64,000 bases of DNA, taken from NCBI GenBank assembly GCA_025201845.1, contig MU603946.1, forward strand, positions 19,793 to 83,792, given 5' to 3'. The translations under genes were made by a program, and so were the position numbers. The DNA comes from Martensiomyces pterosporus. Its lineage: Eukaryota; Kickxellomycota; Kickxellomycetes; Kickxellales; Kickxellaceae. Shown here piece after piece: positions 48,465 through 57,298 of this stretch (position 1 is its first letter; every line of letters starts with the position of its first letter). The notes beneath the pieces were generated by a model that saw only the letters and a list, made by a program, of their open reading frames with translations, made no database searches and had not been told where the DNA came from.

Positions 48465-50234
48465 TTAGTAGTGGGGTCCACTGGCTCCATATCCAGGGCC
48501 AGGTGCAGGGCCTGGCTTGGCCTCATATCCCTGAGGATGCTCCTCGTGACCTGGCGCCGGAGCGGGAGCAGGGTGCTCCTCATGGCCAGGGGCGGGGGCT
48601 GGTCCAGGGTGTGCCTCGTAGTTGTTAGGGTGCTCCTCGTGACCTGGAGCAGGTCCGGGTCCGGGTGCAGGATGCTCCTCATGTGCAGGGGCAGGGGCAG
48701 GATGGGCTTCGTATCCTTGAGGGTGCTCTTCGTGACCAGGAGCAGGAGCAGGTCCAGGGTGCTCTTCGTGACCAGGAGCAGGAGCAGGTCCAGGGTGCTC
48801 TTCGTGGCCAGGGGCGGGGGCAGGTCCAGGGTGAGCTTCGTATCCTTGAGGGTGCTCCTCGTGGCCTGGAGCAGGTCCGGGTGCAGGGTGCTCCTCATGG
48901 GCAGGAGCAGGTCCGGGAGCAGGTGCAGGATGCTCCTCATGACCAGGGGCAGGGGCAGGCTTGGCTTCGTAGCCCTTAGGGTGCTCCTCATGAGCAGGAG
49001 CTGGGGCCGGGGCAGGAGCTGGGTGCTCCTCATGGGCAGGAGCAGGAGCAGGAGCAGGATGTTCTTCATGAGCAGGGGCGGGAGCCGGCTTCGCCTCGTA
49101 GCCCTTGGGGTGCTCCTCATGAGCAGGCGCTGGCGCAGGGCAAGTTCCGTAGCCCTTAGGATGTTCCTCGTGGGCGGGGGCTGGAGCAGGAGCAGGAGCA
49201 GGAGCAGGCCCAGGGTGAGCTTCGTATTCCTTGGGGTGCTCCTCGTGAGCCGGAGCAGGTGCCGGTTTGGCCTCGTATTCCTTGGGGTGCTCTTCATGGG
49301 CTGGGGCTGGCGCGGGGTGCTCCTCATGTGCAGGAGCAGGCGGCTTACCCTCATTTTCCTTGGGATGCTCTTCATGAGCAGGAGCGGGTACTGGAGCAGG
49401 TTTCACCTCAAATCCTTTGTGATGCTCCTCGTGACCCGGAACAGGAGCAGGTCCAGGAGCCGGTCCAGGGTGCTCCTCATGGCCTGGAGCAGGGGCTGCT
49501 CCAGGGTGAGCTTCGTATTCCCTGGGGTGCTCCTCGTGAGCCGGAGCAGGTGCCGGTTTGGCCTCGTATTCCTTGGGGTGCTCTTCATGGGCTGGGGCTG
49601 GCGCGGGGTGCTCCTCATGTGCAGGAGCAGGCGGCTTACCCTCATTTTCCTTGGGATGCTCTTCATGAGCAGGAGCGGGTACTGGAGCAGGTTTCACCTC
49701 AAATCCTTTGTGATGCTCCTCGTGACCCGGAGCAGGAGCAGGTCCAGGAGCCGGTCCAGGGTGCTCCTCATGGCCTGGAGCAGGGGCTGCTCCAGGGTGA
49801 GCTTCGTATCCTTGAGGGTGCTCTTCGTGGCCAGGAGCAGGAGCAGGAACAGGCTTTGCCTCATAACCCTTGGGGTGCTCCTCGTGACCTGGTGCCGGAG
49901 CCGGTCCAGGGTGCTCCTCGTGGCCTGGTGCGGGTCCAGGTGCAGGAGCCGGCTTGGCCTCATATCCTTGATGACGTTCTTCGTGGCCCGGCGCGGGGGC
50001 GGGGGCAGGAGCGGGACCAGGGGCAGGAGCGGGGGCGGGATGCTCCTCGTGGTATGGAGCCGGAGCCGGGGCAGGAGCCGGGGCTGGGGCTGGGGCGGGA
50101 GCCGGCTGAGGACGAGCCTCATACACAGGAGCAACAGAGTGTACCTCGTACCCAGCTGCCGGGTGAGCCTCGTAGTGTGAATCACCAGCAACAGCAAGGG
50201 CGATAAGAGCAGCGATAGCAGCAATGGTCTTCAT
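48465..50234 (-). CDS. Secreted His/Glu/Pro/Ala repeat protein (HEEHP repeats)
   Basis: 589 residues from the ATG at 50234, which begins a signal peptide (MKTIAAIAALIALAVAG); the in-frame extension to 50348 is leader. The rest is a degenerate tandem array of blocks such as GHEEHPQGYEAHPGPAPAP: by hand I count 29 exact HEEHP pentapeptides plus two HEEHH and one HEERH. Only one cysteine is present (in GYGTCPAP), and there are no membrane segments or GPI signal. The regular His/Glu clusters could bind divalent metals, and the Pro/Ala spacers should be extended. I infer a secreted or wall-associated protein; I recognise no family. A TATAAAAG box lies at 50485-50492 (minus strand). The array includes a 97-codon tandem duplication at 49211-49792. 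Confidence 0.82.
   Translation of the reverse strand: MKTIAAIAALIALAVAGDSHYEAHPAAGYEVHSVAPVYEARPQPAPAPAPAPAPAPAPAPYHEEHPAPAPAPGPAPAPAPAPGHEERHQGYEAKPAPAPGPAPGHEEHPGPAPAPGHEEHPKGYEAKPVPAPAPGHEEHPQGYEAHPGAAPAPGHEEHPGPAPGPAPAPGHEEHHKGFEVKPAPVPAPAHEEHPKENEGKPPAPAHEEHPAPAPAHEEHPKEYEAKPAPAPAHEEHPREYEAHPGAAPAPGHEEHPGPAPGPAPVPGHEEHHKGFEVKPAPVPAPAHEEHPKENEGKPPAPAHEEHPAPAPAHEEHPKEYEAKPAPAPAHEEHPKEYEAHPGPAPAPAPAPAPAHEEHPKGYGTCPAPAPAHEEHPKGYEAKPAPAPAHEEHPAPAPAPAHEEHPAPAPAPAPAHEEHPKGYEAKPAPAPGHEEHPAPAPGPAPAHEEHPAPGPAPGHEEHPQGYEAHPGPAPAPGHEEHPGPAPAPGHEEHPGPAPAPGHEEHPQGYEAHPAPAPAHEEHPAPGPGPAPGHEEHPNNYEAHPGPAPAPGHEEHPAPAPAPGHEEHPQGYEAKPGPAPGPGYGASGPHY
49211..49792 (-). repeat. Two 291-bp tandem copies within the HEEHP gene
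   Basis: Copy 1 is 49211-49501 and copy 2 is 49502-49792, 97 codons each. Comparing them by eye I find only two differences in 291 bases. Both change the protein (Lys/Arg and Ala/Val), and no silent difference is seen. Frame is preserved. Confidence 0.85.
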
Positions 50235-51255
50235 TGTTTTGTTGAATTTCAAGTATACAGGACGTTCCGATATGCAATCTATGCAATCGTTGATATTCCA
50301 GAGGAAGGGCTGTGAAATGCGTGAGTAAAGTGGCGGGTATATGCACAAAGCAGATGTGAAGGGAGAGGATTTCGTATGAGGAGAGATAAATGCAGTATAT
50401 GTATACTTGAAATACTGGAAGATGCGATGGTGTTAGCTGGATGCTGGGTGGAGCAATGAGTGGATTCGCTGGTGAAACCGGCTTCTTTTATACGCACGCT
50501 CACAGCATCCCGCCACGCCGGCAACCTCGCTAGCACCCCTCTTCATCTCTTAGCCAGCAGACTCGCTCAGCGAACAATTGCGTTTGGAACTGTCCACACT
50601 CGCTGTGTCGCTATTATCCTTTGCAGCTGATGCGCCGAGATGTATACCTTCGCAAGAGGCGTTTTCATCTCGCTTCCACAGTCGCAGCTGTAGAGACCAA
50701 GTAAAGCGCATGGATGCTCAATATTGGAAACCGGAATGTTGTGCTGTAGCAATAGAGCAAGGACCGATTGTCCATATTCGAGCAGCAGTGCAAATGTGCT
50801 TTCGCCTCCCAGTTTCCTAAACAGGCGATCCACAACAACAGAAAATGCGTACTTGGAGATGTGCGCCCCTCATTGACAGCCCGGGCCAGGCGAATGAAAT
50901 AGTGCTGTATTATTTCCATTCTCTGCATTGTAAGATGTGGCTTACGTCGACGCCTTTCCTCCTCCCTCATGCATCTCACAGGGCGCATCCTGTTTGGTGC
51001 AGAAGGGAAAAGGCAGCCCTGGAAGAGCAAGAGGGAGGAGTTGGCAGGCATCGGCTGCTAGAACCCCAAGATATCCGCAAAATGCCGCCCCGTCTCAGCT
51101 GGGTGGAGAGAAGCCCTCCAACCCAGACCTCAGAGCGGAAAGCTTGCTTCCCGGCCAGGAGTGCTAGTAGAGAATGAGCTAATTTTAGATATTTACTAGT
51201 TGCCATCCACAGCAGCAACAACAAGAAAACAATAGCAAAAGTGCAAAACCGCCCA
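50235..51255. other. Promoter region of HEEHP gene and adjoining spacer
   Basis: 1021 bases without a supported gene. On the minus strand TATAAAAG (50485-50492) sits 251 bases before the HEEHP ATG. The remainder up to the next gene has only short open frames on both strands with no family features. Confidence 0.5.
50485..50492 (-). promoter_or_regulatory. TATA box of HEEHP-repeat gene
   Basis: TATAAAAG on the minus strand, the same sequence as the BAG gene TATA box. It implies a 5' UTR of roughly 220 bases, perhaps with an intron that I could not place. Confidence 0.45.
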
Positions 51256-51804
51256 TCACCGCTTACGGCGCTTCACCAGTGTGTCCAAGAACGCACTACT
51301 CCGCTTTGCTTTCTTGTTCTGTTTGGCACCACCACCACCACCATCCTTCATCTTGTGCTCAGCCGCACTAGCGCCGACCATTTTCGATCTACTGTCGCCG
51401 TCGTCGTCATTGTCCATCGCAGCCTGCTTTTGTTCCATGCCATCCTCCTCTTTCTTTGTGCTGGCCCCACCTGCCGTGCTGGGTGCCAAATTCCTAGTCA
51501 GCTTGCGCTTGAGCCTCAGCTCCTCTGCTGTGAGAACTCCTGCCCCCGCTTGGCTGGCCATCATTTCTTTGTGTGAGAGGAATTTGGCTCCTACGCCCAG
51601 GCGTGCTGGGCGTCCCTTGAACACCTCGCGCGCCTTCTTCGCTTTCCCTGTTTTCTCGTCTCTCTCGCTGTCGCTGTCGTCGTTGCTGCCTCCGAGCCAG
51701 GAGCTCACCAGGGTGGATGCCGAGTTGGCAGATGCCCGAAGCCGTGCCTCGATTTCCTGCACCTCCCTGATCTTTTCCTTTTCCTGGGGCTTTAGCTTCG
51801 CCAT
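51256..51804 (-). CDS. Small basic protein with RLGxGAK core, unknown function
   Basis: 182 residues, single exon. A helical, charged N-terminus (KLKPQEKEKIREVQEIEARLRA) is followed by an acidic Ser/Asp patch and the motif GRPARLGVGAKFLSHKE. Next comes a basic LRLKRKLTRNL segment, and the tail is Lys/Arg-rich (KQNKKAKRSSAFLDTLVKRRKR), which looks like a nuclear or nucleolar signal. The RLGxGAK core resembles small uncharacterised fungal proteins, possibly the group labelled DUF3245, but I cannot confirm that. The codon pattern and clear start support a real gene. Confidence 0.7.
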   Translation of the reverse strand: MAKLKPQEKEKIREVQEIEARLRASANSASTLVSSWLGGSNDDSDSERDEKTGKAKKAREVFKGRPARLGVGAKFLSHKEMMASQAGAGVLTAEELRLKRKLTRNLAPSTAGGASTKKEEDGMEQKQAAMDNDDDGDSRSKMVGASAAEHKMKDGGGGGAKQNKKAKRSSAFLDTLVKRRKR

Positions 51805-52031
51805 CTCTCTAATATATAACGATGGAGCAATAGTGCAAAGGTAGCAAACGCTTTTTTTGCACGACCCGAGCTAATCAGCAGGGGTTTCCGAGGATTCGCG
51901 TTCTCAGACGAGTTATGGTCACGAGAGGTGGTGCATTCCCATCTGTGAATCAAGAGAACCAACTACTCAATTGACTATGTATTATATTTTCTGGGGATCA
52001 GATGAGTGAATCAGCTTGGCGATTCAACTCT

Positions 52032-52103
52032 GGTTCTGTGGTCTAGCGGTATGATTCTCGCTTAGGGTGCGAGAGGTCCCGGGTTCAAGTCCCGGCAGAG
52101 CCC
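52032..52103 (+). tRNA. tRNA-Pro, anticodon AGG
   Basis: A 72-base cloverleaf. The acceptor stem GGTTCTG/CAGAGCC pairs with one G-U. The D arm contains the A box TGGTCTAGCGG (52039-52049). The anticodon stem-loop is CTCGC-TTAGGGT-GCGAG with AGG in the anticodon position. The T arm holds the B box GGTTCAAGTCC (52082-52092). A TTTT Pol III terminator follows at 52107-52110. No intron. The first anticodon base would be read as inosine, decoding CCU, CCC and CCA. Confidence 0.96.
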
Positions 52104-52243
52104 CTCTTTTGCCTCTGCACTCGTGCATGGCTTTTTTTTGTTTTGCCGCTGAGAGGATTTACGGAAAGCGTGTATTCGAAGAAATAAATATGCGTTATAC
52201 AGAAGAGACATCAGCGACAGGCTGAATGAAAGCAAAGGCGACG

Positions 52244-54183
52244 CTAGTTGACTTTTCTCCGCTTGCCAAAGCGCGTGGAGGTGCCGGTGTTTGGCGGCCA
52301 CTCATTGCCCATCTCAGTCCACAGGTCCTTGGCAGCTCTTTTGACAAGTGTCTCAAAGACCTTGTATTCCTCCTGCATGTCCTCCAGTTCCTTGACGATT
52401 CCTTGGATGTCCGAGATCACCGCGTAGCTGGCATCGTCGTCAGCCAGTGATGCGCCTATGGAGGCTGCCAGAGATGTGGATGCCGGAGTGGCAGGAGTGG
52501 ACTTGCTTCCCTTTTGTTGCTTTGCCGGCGCTTCTTTGTTCCTGCCAGCTGGCGGACGTCCCCGCTTTCCAGCGCCATTCGCAGGCTTCTGCTGGCGTGC
52601 GCGGCGGTTACGCGTATGTGGCGGCGAGTTTGTCGCCGTATGCTCGGGTGTGGTGCGCGCCGGCGTAGTGGATGACGCCGGTGTTGATTCGGACAGAGCC
52701 ACGGAGGATTCCTTTGGCTGATCGCCTTGCGTGTCGTCGGTGGAGCTCGCCTGTTGCTGGTGGTCATCAGCCGCTGCAGTCGAAATCGGGGTATCATTTT
52801 GTGTGCTGTTGCTGTTATTGTTTTCGTTGTTATCCGCCTGTTCTCCCTCTTGTTTCAAATCGTTGTCTGATGGGCTATTGTCCGCTGCCGCTCCTGCCGC
52901 TTCTTCGCTGCTGTTATTAGCAATAGCAGGAGCGGTGGGGGACACCAGTGTGGACCCATCGGACGCAGACTCGGCAGCACTTACAGAGGGCAATGGTGCG
53001 GGGGAACCCGGAGACGAGGACGAGCGCTGCTCAGCCGACAGCCCTGCCTCGCCCTCAGCGTTCCCACCGGCATCGGCGTCGTCTGCCTCTGCCGGCGGTG
53101 GTGAATTGCTGCTGGTATTCATGCTTTCGGGCAAGTCAAATGGCAGGCGCAGGGTCTCGTTCCCTGTTTGCCACAGCTTCCATTGGAACTTGGCGTGGAC
53201 ATGGCCGGTCTTCAGATACGAGAGCGCCCACTTTATCGGCTTGTCCTTGAGAAAGCCAGGCGACTTTTCGGCAAACTCTGTGAATGGCGGCTGGCTGGTG
53301 TCAAAGAGCCGCAACTCCCTTCCGCCCACCGTCGAGCTACAGCGTAAAGCGAGAATAATCAGCGAGGGTTTAAGAACGAAGGCTCGGAGTGCGTGCCTGG
53401 GGCTGCAGAAATAAAAGTCGCTGATGCAGCTGCCGCCTTCCTGCATTCAGGCGAAATAAAGGCGCTTAATGCGGACGCGAAAGAAAATTAATCGACAAAA
53501 TACAGGAGCAGGGATTTATTAGGGGGAGGGGTGGTAACCAACCCACTCGCGCACCGTGACGCACGCGCCCACCTATTTTCCATCTCAATTCGGCTCTCCC
53601 GCCACTGAACAATAAAGGCAGCGAAGGAGCGAAACGTTTTTTTTTTCTTCACTGCTTCCAAGTTGTCCGCATCGAGAAACACTAGGCACAGCAATGTGGC
53701 CTGGCAGTAGCAGCAGACTAGCCAGCAAGAAAGGGGCAAGGGCGCTGGGCCTGCTCTTTCTCTATGGGGGGGCTTACTATTTGCAGTCTTCAAAGTACTT
53801 GACCAAGTATTCCTCAGGGCCCAAACGAGTGCATCCCATGCTGGCGTCAATCTCGTCTGTAGGCACGATCTATACAAACAACAGGTCCAAAATCAGTTGT
53901 AGTGCCACAAGCATTTTAGCACGCCTTTGGAGACAAAGCCCGTGTCTGTTCGCGGGCGCTTGTTTCTCCATAGGCACCCGTGGTTTGTTTCCCTTAGTTG
54001 CGTGCTTACCATTGCGGGCCACCAGTACGGAGCGTTGGCGTCGAGCGGGTCGACAAACACCACGTCGCGGCCGCGCCATACGTGCTGCGGTTTGGGCACG
54101 GCAGAATCCACTATCGCTGACGGGTCGGTCTGCAGGGAAAGGTGCTTGCTGTCGTTGCCCCTGGATGGCATAGTATCGACCAT
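52244..54183 (-). CDS. PWWP-domain chromatin protein
   Basis: Inferred exons on the minus strand: 54183-54010, 53869-53778 and 53336-52244. They total 1359 bases in frame, for 452 residues. Donors are GTAAGC, acceptors TATAG and CTGTAG. The PWWP domain (about residues 36-135) reads 'RGRDVVFVDPLDANAPYWWPAMIVPTDEID', 'EEYLVKYFEDCKYSTVGGRELRLFD' and a helical end 'DKPIKWALSYLK'. The WWPAM core stands for PWWP. Such domains bind H3K36-methylated nucleosomes. The middle is disordered (Ser/Asn/Ala). A basic patch (about 330-360, RNRRARQQKPANGAGKRGRP) looks AT-hook-like. The C-terminal helix 'IQGIVKELEDMQEEYKVFETLVKRAAKDLWTEM' is conserved in character, followed by GKRRKV. It could be a histone-modifier subunit; the exact complex is unknown. 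Confidence 0.85.
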
Positions 54184-55280
54184 GTTCTAATGCGTATGCT
54201 ATTATTGCTGGTGGCGGGCTTGGGAGTGAGTGTGCTTTTTCTATCCAGGCGGTCTGCCCTAGAGCGGGTGATGTGGGCAGAGGGCCGGATTGCTATGTAG
54301 AAAAAGGTGCGTGCGTGTAGGCGGGTATTGTACAAGCGTGCTTGCTTTTCCCGTTGAGGTTGGCGAAGAGACTAAAGCCAAGCAATAGGCGTGTGGGGGG
54401 AGGGCGCTCCTTTTTGCATAGAACAAGGATGGCGTAGAGGAGCAAAAATAGGATTATTTGGTAGGCTTGTAGAGCAGGAAATGGAGGCAGGCCCGAATAA
54501 CAAGGAAATACAGCTAATAGAAAAAAGGTAGTACCGGAGAAGAGGAGGAAGAGGAGGCAGGAGAGGCAAAATGCGCGTCGATTAGAACCATGGGCGGGGG
54601 ATGGTGTGCGGGTGGGGTGCGTGTATGCGTTTAAAAAGGGGGCGGTTCCGGGTGCCCACGCTGCGGGTACGTACCCGCCCCCCTCGTGCTTGCATTCTTC
54701 CATATAAAAAATTTCATGCTTACTTTTTTACAGCGTGCAAGGTGACCGTCGGCTCAAAAAGGTGGGAAAAGAAAGCGTCAATTTCCGATCGCGCTGCGCA
54801 AGACGGCTTTTGGCCATTAGCCTGCGCTGCTGGGGTCCCTTCAGCCTGCGTCCCTCGTCGCCCAGCGCGCTCTTGAGCGACGTGTGCTGGCTGTACCCAA
54901 GACGCCGGGTGCTGCCAGCAATCTGGAATGCGCTCAGCCTCGGCGAAAGCCACAGCAGGGAATCAGCGCCAGCAAAAGGGCTGGAGGCGAGCTGAATCAG
55001 GCGCCAGCTCCACGCCAAGCCTGCAGATGGGAGAAGGTGCTGGGGGTGGGGGCGACGTGGGTGGTTGCAGCGCTTCGTGCCTTGCGCCTGCTTTCTGCTG
55101 CCGGTCCCTACCCCTTGCTCCACGGCGAGCGAGCAGCGGCTGCTCTGCCCCGCCAAGAAAACAGGGCGAGAGGATGGAATTTTCTTTTTATCTCTCATCT
55201 CTCCTCCCCAGCCCTCCCAGCCTCTTGCTTTTCCAACCCAAGCCAATTTCCACCTTTCAACCCTCATTCACGCCAGCAAA
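54184..55280. other. Divergent spacer between PWWP and ABC ATPase genes
   Basis: 1097 bases with no supported gene. TATAAAAA at 54703-54710 and an intron-like GTACGT ... TTTTTTACAG stretch (54668-54733) are present, but no coding exon could be joined across it. The last 100 bases before 55281 are C/T-rich leader. An in-frame extension of the ABC gene to 55065 has no domain content. Confidence 0.45.
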
Positions 55281-56000
55281 ATGCAAGCTACACCAAGCTA
55301 CGGCACTGTGTCAGCCACGTCCACGGGGCCGCCGGTGGTTCTCCGTGTCAAAGAGATGACAAAGCGCAAGGACGACGGCCAAGGCGCCGACACCGAGCAC
55401 CTCTTCTACGACGTCAGCTTCAACCTGCACGAGGGCGAGGTCCTGGCCGTCCGGGGGCCCAGCGGCGTGGGCAAGACCACAATCCTGCGGTGTATCGCCC
55501 AGCTCACCCCGCACGACGGCGGCGTGTGCACCATCCACACCAGCGACGGCCAGTACAAGTCGCCCGCGGAGCTGGGTGTGCCCAGGTGGCGTGCGGATGT
55601 CATGTATGTGCCACAGCGGCCGGCGCAGCTGCCTGGAACGCCTCTCGACTTCATCGACACCGTTAATTCGTTCGCGGTGCAGACGGGCAGGGAGCACTAT
55701 GACCCGGTGGAGATTGCGGAGGACTGGGGCATTGCACCCGAGATGTGGGAGAAGAAGTGGCCGGAGCTGTCGGGTGGCGAGCAGCAGCGGATTGCACTGG
55801 CTGTGGCCCTGTCGTGTGATCCGAAGGTGCTGCTGCTCGATGAGCCCACTAGTGCCTTGGACCCGCAGTCAACCGTGCTTGTGGAGGAGGCGCTGGCGAA
55901 TAGGGCGTGCATCTGGATCACCCATGATGATGCCCAGGAAAAGCGCATTGCCACTCGCACGCTGACTATCAACCCCGATTCTACCTACACCGTTGTGTAG
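55281..56000 (+). CDS. Stand-alone ABC ATPase, FetA/YbbL/STAR1-like
   Basis: 239 residues, one nucleotide-binding domain and no membrane segments. Walker A GPSGVGKT is at 59-66, Q-loop in YVPQRPAQLPGT near 109-120, signature LSGGEQ at 163-168, Walker B and D-loop LLLDEPTSALD at about 184-194, and a switch histidine in WITHDD. The Q-loop segment is typical of bacterial FetA (YbbL) and plant STAR1, which pair with a separate UPF0014/FetB (ALS3/STAR2) membrane protein to move metals or UDP-glucose. No such partner is in this window. It lies upstream of, and on the same strand as, the next two genes. Confidence 0.85.
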   Translation: MQATPSYGTVSATSTGPPVVLRVKEMTKRKDDGQGADTEHLFYDVSFNLHEGEVLAVRGPSGVGKTTILRCIAQLTPHDGGVCTIHTSDGQYKSPAELGVPRWRADVMYVPQRPAQLPGTPLDFIDTVNSFAVQTGREHYDPVEIAEDWGIAPEMWEKKWPELSGGEQQRIALAVALSCDPKVLLLDEPTSALDPQSTVLVEEALANRACIWITHDDAQEKRIATRTLTINPDSTYTVV

Positions 56001-56211
56001 GTGGGCCGCCAGTGCGCATGCTGTCCCCAGGTAGCATGTGCTACACCAGGCGGGTGGGGCTCCAGCCCATTTTGAAGCTGCCCATAAACCCAGCTGCCCG
56101 CGTGGGCATAGAAACGCATCTTTTTCTGCTTGGCTTCTGGGCACAAGCAGCAGCAGCCTTCATTTCTACATTGATACTCGTAAACCCAGTGTACTTGAAA
56201 GTGAAAAAAGA
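56001..56211. other. Short spacer, ABC ATPase to FAM192A-like gene
   Basis: 211 bases holding a 3' end and the next promoter. The open frame that runs through it in frame with the following gene has no domain content and is leader. Confidence 0.4.
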
Positions 56212-56922
56212 ATGAGCAACACAGATCCAAAGTCGCGGTTCATCTCAGAGGCAGCCATCGACGAGGCACGGAGGGAGCGCGAGGAGGCGTGGAAAAAGGC
56301 ATACGAGGCAGGCGAAGCGCCCACGCCCACACCAGACGCCGACCACGACCCACGCACGCTCTACGAGCGACTGCAGGAGCAGCGGCAGCGCAAGGACGAG
56401 GCATATGCCGAGTCCCGCCGCTTTGGAAACCAGATAAGAAAGCTGGACCAGGGAGAGACAGAGTTCCTCGAATCAGTCGATGACCACGAGAGGGAAAAGG
56501 TCGAGGACCAGAAGCGCAAGGAGATACTCGAGCTGGCCGCGTTCAAGGACGAGGTTGCATCAAAGAAGCAGAGAACCGGTGCAGCGAAGAGCAGCGCTGC
56601 TACGCGCGAACGTAGAGCGAGGAACCAGCCTGCTAGATCGATTATTGGCAGGATCAGCGGTGCCGTGGTAGTAAAGCACCCAGGCGCCCACGGGAAGCAG
56701 GATAGCGGCGGGGGTGCAGATAGGGCGTCTGAGGCTGGGCGGCTCAAGGTTGATCCGGACGCCAAGAAGAGCAGATCAGCCTCGCCCTCCTCGCCCTCCT
56801 CGCCCTCTGCCGCTGCAGCGCCTGGGGGCAGGCGCGATAAGCAGCTGGAGCCCAGCCAGGAGCCTGCAAGCAACCCGCTTGCGCTGCTCTCCTCGTATGC
56901 CACCGATAGCGAGTCTGAGTGA
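56212..56922 (+). CDS. FAM192A/NIP30-type protein (PSME3-interacting family)
   Basis: 236 residues from the ATG at 56212. The N-terminal NIP30 domain is clear: SRFISEAAIDEARREREEAWKKAYEAG, DPRTLYERLQEQRQRKDEAYAES, and the family signature 'RKLDQGETEFLESVDD'. A basic central part (AATRERRARNQPARSIIGRISGAVVVK) is followed by a disordered Ser-rich tail ending in an acidic DSESE. The human homologue PSME3IP1 binds the proteasome activator PA28-gamma in the nucleus. Fungi usually lack PA28-gamma, so the partner here may differ. Confidence 0.88.
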   Translation: MSNTDPKSRFISEAAIDEARREREEAWKKAYEAGEAPTPTPDADHDPRTLYERLQEQRQRKDEAYAESRRFGNQIRKLDQGETEFLESVDDHEREKVEDQKRKEILELAAFKDEVASKKQRTGAAKSSAATRERRARNQPARSIIGRISGAVVVKHPGAHGKQDSGGGADRASEAGRLKVDPDAKKSRSASPSSPSSPSAAAAPGGRRDKQLEPSQEPASNPLALLSSYATDSESE

Positions 56923-57298
56923 AGAATCAGCCGAGACGTCCGTACTTGCTGCCTCCCAAATGCAGTCAAAAATAGTACTGAATAAGGGGCTCGCTGGCAG
57001 CGTGCAGGCAGCGGTGGCAGCGGGTATCTGCTGCCAATCAGTAAACGCCGCCAGCACTCGCCCTAATCCCTCTTCTGCCCCCCCCCCTTATTCTCTATTG
57101 CGCTGCTCTACAACCGGATACCTGCGCTGGCCCCTTTTGCTGCTCTCCTTTCCTATTTATCTGCCCTCTTTTCTCGCATATATCTGTCAGCCCAGCAGTG
57201 CACCTCCTCGCCTCCTCTCTCGCTCGAGTCTGCCACTAGCTCCAGCTGTTTTTGCAAGTCTCAATAGCCGGCACCATTCAAACCTCCACCACACAACC
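56923..57298. other. Intergenic region upstream of PPCS gene
   Basis: 376 bases. It is pyrimidine-rich with a C-run near 57080-57089; no TATA match or gene seen. Confidence 0.45.

Noticed and set aside
48414..50180. 588-codon open frame on the plus strand opposite the HEEHP gene
   Set aside because: It lacks a plausible start context and signal peptide. The Arg/Ser/Leu repeats are the complement of the HEEHP repeat, while the minus frame has a signal peptide and TATA box.
48465..50234. HEEHP and HEERH repeats as a zinc-protease HExxH motif
   Set aside because: Only one HEERH fits HExxH, and there is no protease fold around it; the rest are HEEHP repeats.
48465..50234. CRISPR-like array
   Set aside because: The repeats are coding, degenerate and in frame with a signal peptide; there are no unique spacers, and the organism is eukaryotic.
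54590..54760. Intron-like sequence GTACGT ... TTTTTTACAG with flanking frame KRGRFRVPTLR
   Set aside because: Joining the two sides gives an immediate stop (TGA) in the frame tested, and neither side has conserved content.
55065..55280. 72-residue N-terminal extension of the ABC ATPase
   Set aside because: No targeting or domain features; it overlaps a C/T-rich leader, and the ATG at 55281 gives the usual length for this ATPase class.
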